From: Adineta vaga
Taxonomy: Eukaryota; Rotifera
Reading direction: 5' to 3'
NCBI GenBank assembly: GCA_021613535.1
Contig: CP075497.1
Span: 11,966,001 to 12,030,000, forward strand
DNA: 64,000 nucleotides
Both the position numbers and the translations under genes were made by a program. How positions within the stretch are numbered: the stretch's first letter is position 1; each line of letters starts with the position of its first letter. A model generated the notes under the pieces. The model made no database searches and was not told where the DNA came from. It worked only from the letters and a program-made list of their open reading frames with translations. Positions 36,221 through 54,115 of this stretch are shown piece after piece.

Positions 36221-36900
36221 TAAAATAATTTTTTCAGCAACACTTTTTTAATTTTTATTTAAGTTTTTCTCCTATATTTTAATTCTTTCTTATTACGAAA
36301 GATCATCAAGGTTCTGTGCTCTGTAATTTCGCAGATATAGATATCAAGATCGAACTGACTTGCTCGTATTTCATGACCATCTCATTTACACATCTGATAT
36401 ATTATTGAATAATTGCTACCGTCAGCTAATTCGACAAGATTACTCTCTTGATCATTTCTACTAGAATCAACAACGTATCTGAAGTTAACGCATTTTCACT
36501 AGATGCATAAGGATCTATACAAATTTTATTCTTCAAGTGTATGATTGTTCATTACATTCTCTCTTGATAAAAACAGTCATCATAATAAGAATTCTCTTTT
36601 CCATGAGTATCGTACTCTCATGATGGTTAAAGTACATTCTCTTTGCGTAAATCTATCTTCTTATCGAAGATGTAATTGTAATAAGAGGAGAACCACTCTC
36701 TACACTCATTCTCGTAGTGGAATTTTTATCCTAACTCTTGAAACACTTTATGTGACAAATATCTATTTTACAAGAAACAGTAGCTCGTAGAATTTCTCTT
36801 TTTATTTAACATGAGAAAAAAAGGTACAGAAAAATATATGAATGATAACAAAAATAGAGAATTATTTTATTTGTCTATCTAATAATAGTCATTTGAATAT
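36221..36900. other. Intergenic before the MCM2 3' end
   Basis: AT-rich DNA between the broken phosphoesterase and the MCM2 stop codon. No supported feature. Confidence 0.5.
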
Positions 36901-41210
<4,310 letters not shown>

Positions 41211-41492
41211 TGTTTCGATATTCTTTTTTCGAAGATAAATTGTCAGTAAGAATGATTTTTCGATCGATTGCGTTAGTCTTTGTTTAAATAGTTCTTTCTT
41301 ATTTTCGCTCTTTATTTATCGATTTGACCAATGAAATTCATCAGCGCAACTATCAATGATCTGATGAAAAGATAGAAGATTGGGAGGATATGATGAAGAA
41401 TTCTATTGGCTAAAATTCTAATCCAACAAAGAATAAGAGAACGAGTTTTGTCGGATGATTTTCTGCTCCTTCAACTTGTTCTCAGATTAAGT
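41211..41492. promoter_or_regulatory. Bidirectional promoter region between MCM2 and LIN9
   Basis: 282 bp separate the two start codons. There is a CCAAT box on the plus strand at 41328-41332 and one on the minus strand (ATTGG) at 41405-41409. An E2F-like TTTTCGCTC occurs near 41303-41311. No TATA box stands out. Shared cell-cycle control is inferred from the functions of the two genes and these motifs. Confidence 0.5.
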
Positions 41493-44448
41493 ATGGCAAC
41501 AACAATCGATGTATTATTGAAAAATCCTCCAGGATCTCCTCTGGTTAGATTTTCATTATTTATTTTTGCTTAAATAACTTTCGACTTTTATAGAGAATAA
41601 CTGTTGATAATTTAAAACACTTCTTACTCAATGCAAAAAGTCAACGATGGATAATTTGTGAATGGTTTTATTCTGATATTGATCGGTATTGCTTTTTTTT
41701 TGAAAGATATCAAATTTCAATTGTTAATTACTTTTCATGTCATGTTCACCTGCTGCGTAAGGACACTGTGATGAGACAGATTGATTCTAGACAACTGATA
41801 TCATAGGTTGATGAGACTCAATAATTTTGCGATATCTATATCAATGTCTCGTTGTTTAAAATCAAAAGTCATCGACTAGTCGACCCACAATTATCGCTTC
41901 GATATTTTTCATTTTTTGAAAAGGAATAAAAAAAAAGAATTTCTACTGAGTAAATATTATTATCTCTGATTATTTTCTCATAGAATAGAAAAAAAAAACG
42001 TAAGTGGAATGATGTAAGTTATATGCAATATAATCATCAGATGCATGGTTCGTGAAGAAAAAAAAGAAATGGTTATGACAAATATTTATTAACCTTTGAT
42101 CGTAGCTAAACGGTTTTTTGCTATAGAATATTATTTATTCATAATATTTTTCTTCGTAGGTATAAGAACACAGTACGTTGAGATAAATTATAGTAAATAT
42201 TTTTCGTCCGTTGAAGTAAATAACTGATTTGGAAAATGTTCATAGTTATTGTCGATTTTCCTTGATAATGAGGTTATATTTATCAGTCAAGTATATCCAA
42301 TAATATCATCCTGTTTAGGTAGTAATGAAACTGTCAAGTACATATTTTTCCAATATTAATTGGCCTTGCGATGTTCAAGGTTGTACAGGCGAGTTTTCAA
42401 GGTAATACTTTTACCTTTCTCTATTTGAAATCACGCATAAGAAAAAATACCAAAACATAGATATTTTCTTTCTCTGTTCATTTCCATAGACACTGAAGGA
42501 TAAGTAACAAAACCCTTTTCCTTGGTAACTCATTAGATATTTTATATATTTTTTTCTCTTTCTCTTCTTCATCATCGTTATATCGCCGACATAGAAATGA
42601 GAGTGCATACAGAAAAAGTAGTGAAACGTTCTATTCTATTACTTTTCTTGTTTCAAGGTGCTTATTGACAAGTGAAAATGAATTTGAAAGTTGTATGGAA
42701 CATTTTTTTCCGGAATTTATCCATAAGAAACCACTTCGATTGACTCGTCGTCAATGGAGTTTAATTCGACGTCGATTTGGTAAACCTCGAAGGTATAACA
42801 GAAGGAATGAATAAGAAATATTTGTTATTCTTTTTTGTCAATAGATTATCAAGTATGTACCTTGAAAATGAACGAAATAAATTAACTAAACAAAGAAATC
42901 TATTACGAATTGTACAAAATGAAAATAAAACACATTATCAATCGGAGAAAATCTTCTTAAATCATCTTCCATCGATTATCATTTCACCATTAAAACCTGG
43001 TGCACGTGTCATTGGTAGATTTCTTTCTTGTTTGTTCAAAATTTCAATTTAATGTAAATTTAGTTCGATTATTTCGTTCGTCTCAATTCGGTTTATATCG
43101 TGGTGAATTTCTTTCACGAAATGAAAATAATCTCGAGCAATATAAAATTCTATTTGATGATTCAAATCTTGGCTTATTGAATGTCAATGATTATGATGTT
43201 ATGGTAGAAAGAAATCCTTGAATAAAATCAAAACATTCTTGTTTATTATTTAAGTCTGAAGAAACACTCGAACGTCTTGTCCTTGCTGACAAATTAAAAT
43301 TAATTCAATTTGCTGATAAAGATAAAGTATATAAACATTCATCATTTGTTGAAACAGATGGAATTCGTTTTTTTTTTAGAAATATTTGATTAACGATAAC
43401 GACGATGATGATTTACAAACGACAGATGATGAAGAAATAACGACAAAAAAAGATGTAATTACAAAGATACCGGATCGATTGTTATATTTAATTGTATGTA
43501 GAAGTTTTTTTGATTTATTTAAAAAAGAAATTTCGATTTTTAGATTCGAGTATCGAGAATACTTTGTGCCAAACGGGATTCAATTGAAAATCTACGAAAA
43601 ATGAATGATCAAGCTGAATTTGAAGTAAGAATTCAAAAAAAGAAAATTTTAAATAATAAGAAATACTTTTAGATCAGTCGACATATTCCATTAAGTGATA
43701 CTTTTCGACGTGATTATGCACATTTAATTCAATGGTTAGCCAAATTAAATGAATATTTAGCAAAATTTATTGATGAAATTAATACAATCTGTCGACAAGT
43801 ACTAGACCAATTCAAATATATCTTTCACTAATTCTATATTTAGATTGTTACAGATGAACAATTACTCGTAGTATTTAATGATACAAAATTCGTTTGTGAT
43901 AGATCACAACGTATTGCAAAAGATCTGATCACTAAACTTAACGTAAGAAATGTTCTTGAAATACAGAATGAATCATTTGTTTTTCATACAAATAGATTCC
44001 TTCAACAGTTCTTAATCATGAAACGCTCGAATTAATTACTAAACTTGTTGCACTCGTCGTTCAAATGAAAGTTTGTATAATGATTATTTCATTCTCATTA
44101 CTGTTGAATTGATTTTCAATAGGAATTTTCTGAAAGTGAAGGAACATTCTTAGAATTACATGCACTCGATGAAGCCAATGACAATTTTAAAAAATCAATT
44201 CATCCATCACTTTTACCGTATGAAGAAAATTTTGTTGTTTTTTAATCAATATTAAATAATTCTCATATTTCATTGGATATTTTAGAACTTATAAACAATG
44301 TGTCGAAAGTAGTGTAACACAGTTTAAATCAGGTTTAAATAATCGACCAGCTCTCGGTTTGTTACAATCATTTCTTCATACACAACCTGAATTAAATGAA
44401 CAACAGAATAAAAATTCTTCTCTTAATCAAACTTTCTTCAGTGTTTAA
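41493..44448 (+). CDS. LIN9: LIN9, MuvB/DREAM complex subunit (DIRP domain)
   Basis: Core subunit of MuvB, which with E2F/RB-like or MYB proteins represses or activates cell-cycle genes. Thirteen exons: 41493-41543, 41594-41685, 42658-42792, 42845-43014, 43064-43203, 43255-43326, 43380-43493, 43544-43624, 43673-43798, 43844-43942, 43996-44070, 44123-44217, 44286-44448. They give 470 residues with all phases matching. The DIRP signature is present: WIICEWFYSDID ... LTRRQWSLIRRRFGKPRR (human IYEWFYSNID ... LTRVEWGKIRRLMGKPRR). Later come IRVSRILCAKRDSIENLRKM and FRRDYAHLIQWLAKLNEYLA, the helical MuvB-binding region. Intron 2 (41686-42657, 972 bp) is far longer than the rest. The protein starts close to DIRP, lacking the human N-terminal tail. 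It is head-to-head with MCM2. Confidence 0.92.
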
Positions 44449-44532
44449 AAGATAAATATATATATATATACATATGCAGATGTCTCTCTTTTCTAGATGA
44501 AGTAATTGAGCCGAGAGATTTTATTATCAAAT

Positions 44533-47500
44533 ATGCTTTTTCTTCATCAACTTAAAGTTCTTCTATGGAAGAATTTCATTCTCAAAAAACGCAGTCCGGT
44601 AAGTTATCTTTCAAAATTTAATTTCAAATTCAATTTGTTTGCTTTAGTTTGTTCTGCTATTCGAACTTGTCATTCCACTAGTTTTATTTCTTGTTATGAC
44701 TGGAATACGAAAAACACAAGAAGCATCATTTAATCCACAAAGTATGATTTTTCTTTAGATTCGTAAAGAAAAGATTTTTTGTTTTCTTCTAGCTAATTAC
44801 ACGCCGACTTTTCTTGATCATTTTTATCGACCAAAACCACTTCCATCAACAGGAGTGTTTTCAATTCTTCAATCATTCTGTCCCAAATCCGCTCCAAGTA
44901 ATGAGCAAGGTTTCAGTGTATTTCCAAATGGAACGTATGTATGAAAATCGTAAAAGATAATCATAAACTTTTGCTTCTTCTAGATCAACAGAATTGCTCA
45001 CAACAATCGATCGTTTATCTCGTACAAATCCATTTTTTACCCAAGATTTTTCTATGGTTGATATTGATGCATTACCAGATATTTATGAAACGATGATTGA
45101 TCGTCCTGCACTTGTTTTTGATTCTTTACAGAATTTAAGTTCTTTATTTACGAAAAATCTAACAAGAATTTGTTCATTCTTTGTTACTCAATTGAATTTT
45201 ACTGAAGACGAATGTCATTTACTTTTCAACAGTACAACAATCAATCTAAATAATGTAAGAATTCAAAATCAAAAGTAAAGATTTTCTAATCGATCTTTTC
45301 TTTCAGTCAAGATCTAAAAGAGATTTAACAGTAGGTGCACGTTTTGAGGTGATTAGCACGATAAAAAACTGAACTAACTTAATTATTTTCTTTACAACGA
45401 AATATACATTGAATATTTCTTTTAAATAGATCTCAAATATTCTTCCACATTTATTTCCTAAACCATCCAATCGTGAAAAACGTGATATTGAAGATGAATT
45501 TTCTTGGATTGAATATTATTCAATCTTACAATCATCATTAGAACCTATGGAATTTTTGCAAGCGACGATTTTAATATCCAAAATCATTTCACAAAAAACG
45601 CTGACAAATTTAACACGTGATGAAATTCATTTATTAGCAAAAATGCTTAAAGTAAGTTGAACTTTTATTGATGAAAAATTCGAAATAAAAAACAATTCCA
45701 TTTAGATAATCTTATTTCATCCAACTACATTAAAACGTGTTTTTTGTTCGGCAGATAAATTTGATTTAATTTTTCATTTCAATTCGACCGGTCTCAATCG
45801 AGTAAGAAATCAAGAAGAGAAAAGACACATTCTGAATTAATCAATCAATTTTAGACAAATATTCAACAACGTTTATGTAATATGACAGATGAACAGTATG
45901 AAACTCTTTCAAATCTATTAATGAATTCAATAACCGATGATGAATTAATTCAAATCGTAAGAAGAGATTACTTCAAAAAGAATTCTTGTTTTAATTCGTT
46001 TTTACTTTAGTTACAATTAGATCATATTCAAATATCATCAATGATCTTTCAGTTAGATGATTATATTGATAAAGTAAGAATATATCAAATGAAACAATCC
46101 AATGTTTCTATTGAGATATTTTAGCTTGAAAAATATGCATTATTTGAACAAGGTTTGAAAGATTTATATGATGTCGCCAAACTTCTTCGGACAAATTCTT
46201 GTTATATCAATCCATTAAATGATAGTGACACATCAGCATCACCGGCATCACAAAGTTTTTCGGGCAATGTTGTAAGTTGAGATGATATTTATTCAATGAC
46301 GTCAAATCATCGGAGATCATGTTTCGAAAATTTTGCTTCTTTTTTTAGGAATCGATTGTTATGAATAAATTAAAGAATAAAAAAGGTTTTTTTCCATTAT
46401 GGCTTGGAATGCAAGAAGCTATTTGTGGTGTTAAACCTAAAATTAATCCTAATTCACAACAAGAAACAGATAGTGATCAATTTACTGATTTTGGTTTGTG
46501 AATTTATTCATTGAAGAAATAATTTATAATTATTCTCTATTTTAGCTGAATTAGGAATATCTGATAATCAACAGCGGCAATTAGGTCTTTTATTTTATGT
46601 TCTTTATGGAAATTCAATGATTTTATATTCACCAAATTCTTCATTAATTAATGGTGTAATTTCTAAAGCAAATTCAACTTTTGTTCTACTTGATACAATA
46701 ACTCGATATGCTCATGAATGGGCAAATGTTTCTAATACACTTAAAACATATTTTCTTGCTAATGGAACAGAGAAAAAAGTTGAATCATTAAAACGAGTAG
46801 GTCAAAGAAAAGATTCTTATTGATTTTAAAAAACAACGAAATATTTGATTTAGATGAAAAGTTTTCTAATTCAATATGGTCCTTCATTACATCTTGCTTC
46901 CATGGATCGAATTGTAAATATTCTTAAAAATTTAAATGATCCATCGATTGATAATTATATGGAACAAATCACAACAATTGATAAAGCTGCTTGTAGTTGG
47001 AGAAGTCTGATAACAGGAATTAATTTAAATGTTTATAAAGGTTTTGCAGATGAAAATGATTTAGTACAATATTTTCTTCGACGAGCCTATCATGACAATT
47101 ATACAGTTTTAGCAAGTGTAGTTTTTACAAATGTAAATATTAATGATACGAAATTACCACCGAATACAATTTATAAAATTCGACAAAATGCGTCATTGAC
47201 GCCATCAACTAAACGTGTTCGAGATCGCTTTTGGATACCATCACCTGCACCAAATGGATTTCAATATTATGACTTTGGTTTTAGTTGGGTTCAAGTACGA
47301 ATATTCAATGTAAAAACAGAAGTTTTATGAAGGAAATTTTATCTTTTAGGAAGTTATTGATCGTTCAATAATCGATACTCAAGTGGGTCAACCTGTTGTT
47401 GAACCGGGATTATTCTTTCAAGAAATGGCATATCCTTGTTATACCTACGACAAGTAAATTTATCTAAATATTTCGCATTTTCACGAGAAACTCTTTTTAT

Positions 47501-50500
47501 TTTAGTTTTCTTCAAATGATTCAACATGCTTTGCCATTATGTTTAACAATCTCCTGGGTTTATGCCTTTGCAATGTTGACTCAAAGTATTGTTTATGAAA
47601 AAGAAGTACGATTGAAAGAAGTGATGAAAATTATGGGTTTAAATAATGGTGTACATTGGATTGCATGGTTTATAACAATTTTTAGTCAAACAACAGTTGT
47701 GATGATTGCAATAACGATTATTTTACATTATGGAAATGTTCTGATGCATTCAAGTGTATTTCTTATCTTTTTAATTTTTGAAATCTATGCACTTTCAACA
47801 ATTAGTTTTGCGTATGTTCAAACGAAAATGCTTTTCTGAGCGATTTAATTTTTATCAATTTAGATTTCTTATAAGTGTATTTTATTCTAAAGCGAAGATC
47901 GCTGCTGCTTGTTCAGGAATTATTTATTTATTAACATATGTGCCATGTATGTATATATCAATTCGAGAAGATTTAGCTCAAGATACGATACCAAGATGGG
48001 CGAAGATGTTAGCGGTAAGTAGAAAATAATTGATTGGGTTAAGAAAAAGAAGTAGTGAAATCTTTTTTGTTTTTATTAGTCGTTATTTTCGACGAGTGCC
48101 TTTGGAATGGGTGCAAAATATATTGCATTTTATGAAAATATTGGAACTGGAATACAGTTTGATAATATCCGGTTTAGTCCAGTAGAAGGTGATCGATTTA
48201 CTTGTTTTGAAACAGTTCTCTTTATGTTATTCGATACAATTCTTCATCTACTTCTTATGTGGTACATTGAAAATGTTTTTCCAGGTAATTTTGAAATTTA
48301 AAATGAAGATTTTATTGGAAAAGTTGTTGTTACTTAGGCACATATGGAATACCAAAGAAATGGTATTTTCCATTTACAATTAGTTATTGGACTGGTGAAA
48401 CATACACTGAACCCAGTTGGATGAAAAAATTGAAGAAAGTGAAGTTCTTCAATTGGTATATTTGTAAAAAACATCGTATGTCCTATCGATTCGATTGGTC
48501 ATCCTCATCTATATATCAAATAACCAATGATACAAATCGAAATCAAAGTACAACGAAAAAAAACCTCTTGAAAATCAAACAGAGATATGATCGATTTATT
48601 TTAGATTATTTTGAACAAGATGAACACACAACTCAACAAACAACGGGTGTTCGATTAATAAATTTAACAAAAGTGTTTGATAAGAAAAAGATCGCTGTAC
48701 AAAATTTATCATTAGATTTATATGAAAATGAAATTCTGTCCTTTCTCGGACATAATGGAGCAGGAAAAACAACAACCATGTAAGATTTCTTGGATTTATA
48801 ATCATTCATCTCAAGATTCTCTTCTTAGGTCAATTCTAACGGGTTTAATTCCGGCAACATCAGGAACAGCGACGATTTATGATCAAGATATCAATACAGA
48901 TATGGATAAAATACGAAAAAATCTTGGTTGGTGTCCACAACATAATGTTTTATTTGAAAAATTAACTGTTGAAGAGCATTTATTATTCTTTTCGAAATTA
49001 AAACAAGTTCAAAGCAAAGAAATGAAGAAAATGATTGAAAAGTAGATACAATAATTTTTGTCAAGGAAATATTCAAATGAAATCTCTCTCTTTAGTATGC
49101 TATTTGACATTGGTTTAACAGAAAAACGTAATGCAATGGTTTCAACATTATCCGGAGGAATGAAACGAAAATTATCCGTTGCAATGTAAATCATGTCTCA
49201 ATAAGAAATTCATTATTTCGTCTGATTTTTCTCTTTTAAAGGGCATTTGTTGGTGATGCAAAAACAATTATTCTTGATGAACCAACAGCTGGCGTTGATC
49301 CCTATGCACGTCGTGCAATATGGGAATTGTTAATAAAGTTAAAACAAGGACGAACTATTTTACTAAGTAGTCATCATATGGATGAAGCTGATGTTCTTGG
49401 TGATCGAATTGCGATTATATCAAGTAAATATTTCATTGGAATCTACTGACAATGCATTTAATGTGTTTTTCATTTTAGATGGACAATTGAAATGTTGTGG
49501 AACATCATTGTTTCTTAAAACTACATTCGGGGATGGTTATGTCTTAACATTACTTAAAAAAGGTAGAGTGAAATTAATTATCTTTTGTTTGTTTTTTTCA
49601 AACTTTGAATCATTCGTAGATCCATGGATGTCATCAAGAGATGATGTAACATCAATGATTGTTCAATGTATACCAAAAGCTTATCTAAAAGAAGAAACGA
49701 GAAAGTAAATTGAAAAAGAAGATTTCATTCATGTTTTTGTGTTGTCGATTGTTGTGTTTAGTGAACTTCAATATGTTTTACCATTGAAAAGTCGTCAATT
49801 ATTTCCGGAATTTTTTTCGGTACTTGATTCTCGAAAAGAATCTTTATCAATCATGGGTTATGGTTTACAAGATGTTTCATTAGAAGAAGTTTTTCTTAAA
49901 GTAACTGAACAATATAAAAAATCACCAAATGCAGCAACGGTTGAAGCACAAATGAATAATCTCAGTGAAACTTCCGAGCCAGCCACGACAACAACTTCAA
50001 TAACTACTGACATATCATCAACACCGTAAGTTATTTCTTCAAAGAAAAATTCTTCATTCCAATCGATTCTTCTTTTAGAGATTCAACAACACCATCTCTG
50101 GGTCATTATGATCGTGTAACTGGAACTCGTCTTTATGCTAAACAAGCATTAGCTATCATTATCAAACGTTTTATATTCAATTATCGAAATATGCGTGGTT
50201 TAGCCACACAAATTCTACTACCCGCATTTTTCATTACTGTTGCAATGACAGTGGCATTAACAGCACCTGGTTTCGCCGATCCACCTCCGATCACATTAAC
50301 AACTGCAATGTTTTCTCATATGAATTATTTACATACACCAGTATCAGGTTTAAATAGTTATAAATTACGAAATATATCTCAACTTTATTCCCTCAATGCT
50401 AATCCTTATGATTTAACTGAAACAATACAATATCCTTCCGGTCTTGGTTCAACATGTTTATTGAAAAATCCCTATATGAATGAAACCAAATTAACATTCG

Positions 50501-53500
50501 ATGATTTCACTGGATCAAATTGTTATAAAGTTTACAATGAACAGTTTCAACTGCATTCACCGAAAGATATTAATTGGATAGAAATGTTTAATGATCATAA
50601 TATATCTATAAATCGAACATATGAATTAGAAAATTCGACAAATGAGAAATATTATTCACCTTGTTCATGTTCAAAAGTTCAATCAAGATTTATTTGTCCA
50701 TCATTTACACCATCACCATGTTCTCGGTCAATAACAAATGATCAAATATCCAATATAACAAAAGAAAAAAATGAAATTCTCTATTATTTATATACAATGG
50801 ATAATCATCATTTAGATCGATATGGTGGATTATCATTTGGTTTAATTCAAGATTATATTCCTGATGATTATCCAATTAACAAAAAGAATGAATATTTACA
50901 TAAATTAGCAGTAAAAAATACTGCAAGAATCTTTACAAATCATAAAGGTTATCACAGTTTACCATTGTATGTTAATATCATGTCAAATATGATACTTCGA
51001 GCTAATTTACCTCGTGAAAAAGGTCTACCTTCCGCATATGGAATTACTACAATTAATCGTAAGTTATAATTTATCTAATAAGAAGTATGACACGTCTATT
51101 TTTAGACCCAATGAATGAAACAAATAATATGTTGTCTACTGAATTTATTTTACAAGGATCTGATGTTGTTATTTCGGTATTTATCATAGTGGCTATGTCT
51201 TTTGTTCCTGCATCATTTACATTATTTCTTGTTTATGAACGTGCAACAAAATCTAAACATATTCAATATATCAATGGTCTCTATCCATTAGTTTATTGGG
51301 TAACAAATTTCGTTTGGGATCTTTTAAATTATCTTCTACCAGCTGCTTGTGTCATTGTTATTTTACGTTTATTTAATGTTCCAGCTTATGTTGAAGGAGA
51401 AAATTTTCTTGCAGTCATCAGTTTATTTCTTATGTATGGTTGGTCAATTATTCCCGTGATGTATCCATTTAGTTTTCGATTTCGTGAACCAAGTAATGCT
51501 TATATATTTTTGATTGTGATTAATCTATTCAGTGGTATTACATGTATTTATACATCATTTTTCTTGGAAATTTTTGCACTGGGAAGTCCTGCAACATCAA
51601 CATTGAGTGTTGTTACACGAACAATAAAGAAAATATTTAAAATCTTTCCAAATTATTGTTTAGGAAGAGGTTTGATCGACATTGCATATAATGTAAGTTA
51701 TCTATGATGAAACAAACGTTCTTGATAATAAGTCTTTATTTGTTTAGGATTATTACAACTCATTTTATAAGAAAACTGGATTAACTGATCGTATTCGTAC
51801 ACCATTTATTTGGGATATAACTGTATCAAATCTAGTATCCATGGCTATTTGTGGTTTAGTCTTTTGGATTTTAACATTATTACTTGAATATGGATTTTTC
51901 TATACACCATCAATTCCCGATGCTCTACCCTATTCGCATTTAGATGAAGATGAAGATGTTGCACAAGCTCGTCGACAAATTTTAAATAAAACTGTCGATG
52001 ATAATATATTAATTCTATCGAATCTCTCCGAAATGTTATCGTACGAAGAAAACGAAAAAATTAATTGCGGTTAATAACCTTTGTATGGGCATACGTCCGG
52101 GTGAATGTTTTGGTTTATGTGGTGTGAATGGAGCAGGAAAAACGACAACATTTCAAATGTTAACGGGTGATCTTCGTCCGACAGCGGGTTCTGCATACAT
52201 TCATGGTTATGATAGTGTTCAACAAAAACGACAAGTCTTTAAATATATTGGTTATTGTCCACAATTTGATGCTTTATTTGATGAATTAACACCTGTTGAA
52301 CATATGTTATTAATGGCACGTTTGAGAGGCATTCATTGGCATGATGAAAATCAACATGTTCAACAATTATTAAAACGTTTAGATCTTTGTGAATATTTGA
52401 ATATTCCTGTAGGAAAATTATCATTAGGAAATCGAAGAAAATTATCAACAGCAATGGCTTTAGTTGGAGATCCTTCGATTGCATTTTTGGATGAGCCAAC
52501 TAGTGGAATGGATCCATCATCGAGAAGATTCTTATGGAATGTTATTCGACGTTTAGTTAAAGAAGGAAAATCTGTTATACTTACTTCACATAGGTAAGAA
52601 TATTCGATATTATGAATTATTTACTCATTGTATCTGATTTAGTATGGAAGAATGTGAAGTTCTATGTTCATCAATTGCAATTATGGTTAATGGTTGTTTT
52701 CGTTGTCTTGGTTCAACTCAACATCTAAAGAATCGTTTCGGTGATGGTTATACTATTAAAATTCGTCTAAAATCTTCCCTCGATTCTGAATTAGATCAAA
52801 CAATTCTCGATTGTTTTTCATCTAATTTCATCTTAAAAGAACGTCATATTAATATTTTACAATATGAAATCGCTGAACAATACGTTTCATTAAAAGATAT
52901 TTTTACAAAATTAGAACACTTATTAACCAATCATTTAATTACTGATTATAGTGTAACACAAAATACATTGGATAATGTATTTGTCAATTTCGTACGTGAT
53001 CAATGTGATACATTACAACGAACTAATAAAAAATCGAAACGAAGACAAGAACAATTTGATGATATTCTTGATGATACATTTGAAGATGGATCATTCGTAG
53101 CAAGACGATCGACTAGAAATACAACTTCTAATGTAAGTCTGGAAACAATGCCAACGAATATTGCTTGTAATTGTAAAATGAACACAAATCCACTTGAAGT
53201 GTTAGATTGTTCGAAATTGTGATATCATTTGTATAGATTCAGTCCCATTTCATCGACATTTTGGTTTTTTTCGATGTCATCATAGAGAATGATAAAGGGA
53301 GAACAGTGTTCGGTAGTGATAATTGACAACTAATCTGTTGATGAAACGGGAATATATTTTTTATTCATATCTGAGTCATTGCATTGTTAATCATCGTTCG
53401 TATTAACAAATCGGTTTCTTTTCTACGAAAATACTCTTCGATAAAAAATTTATTTAATTTTTTTTCTTTAAAACGAAAAAATTTCTAATCAAAATATTTT

Positions 53501-53935
53501 TCATTCGATTCGAATATGATCTGAACAGTTCAATGACTCATCGTTCATTCATTTGTTTTCTTTGTGCACATTTGCATAAGTGTTCACTTTTTTTTCTCAT
53601 CGTTCCGCTTCGCTGCTTGTTTTGCTATTGCTACGTTCTTTTTATCGAATACTCGTGTATTTTCTGTGCAATAATATTAAAAAAATTGTGTCTTTTTCGG
53701 CATTGTAAGTGTATGCTATGTTGATAATTGTTGTTTTGTTATCCTAAGTCATTCGGTTTTTTTTCTTCATTTGACTTATGGTGCTCATTTATGTGTCTTT
53801 TGTACCTAATAAAACAAGATAAATTCAAGCTGCTATGCACACGCGTACTTTCACGTCAAATTATGAAGAATAAATTTCTATATTCTTTTCTAGGATCGAC
53901 AACGTATAATCGATTATATCGAACTTGAATGTTAA
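44533..53935 (+). CDS. ABCA-family full lipid transporter, with a frameshift and two possible C-termini
   Basis: Full ABC-A transporter (lipid export or flipping), estimated at about 2,400 residues over roughly 25 short-intron exons from ATG 44533. It begins [20 protein letters not shown] and has a large first extracellular region, membrane segments near 47510-48300, and NBD1: Walker [12 protein letters not shown], signature [10 protein letters not shown], Walker [12 protein letters not shown]. The second membrane half spans 50160-51900. NBD2 has [21 protein letters not shown] and an unusual signature [10 protein letters not shown]. The C-terminal VFVNF motif of ABCA proteins is present. One extra A in the run 52055-52060 breaks the frame between the second membrane half and NBD2. 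The last exon either reads to TGA 53220-53222 or splices at a GTAAGT after 53132 to exon 53894-53935 ([13 protein letters not shown], stop). The orthologous subfamily is not resolved. Confidence 0.88.
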
Positions 53936-54115
53936 GATGGCGAACAAATAAATATATAATATTCATGCTTTGTCCGAAGAGTTTCGTTTTTTTTTCGTTG
54001 TATAAAAACAAGATTTAATGAAGAGTAAATAACAATAAATAAATATGTCTAGTTTTTTCTTGCAATATTTTATATTTCACTTTATTTTGAAAAAAGTTTC
54101 TAGATTTCTATCAAT
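53223..54115. other. ABCA 3' region / nadE upstream
   Basis: Contains the alternative exon at 53894-53935 and otherwise AT-rich sequence. Several blocks are recognisable in the decayed copy near 60230-60620. Confidence 0.5.
53894..53935 (+). other. Candidate alternative terminal exon of the ABCA gene
   Basis: TTTTCTAG acceptor, then 14 in-frame codons ([13 protein letters not shown], stop). It joins in phase 0 to the strong GTAAGT donor after 53132. In the decayed duplicate the matching 42 bp at 60576-60617 differ at five codons, of which three are synonymous, one swaps TAA for TGA, and only one changes an amino acid (Gln/Lys). That pattern fits a coding exon. Confidence 0.55.
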
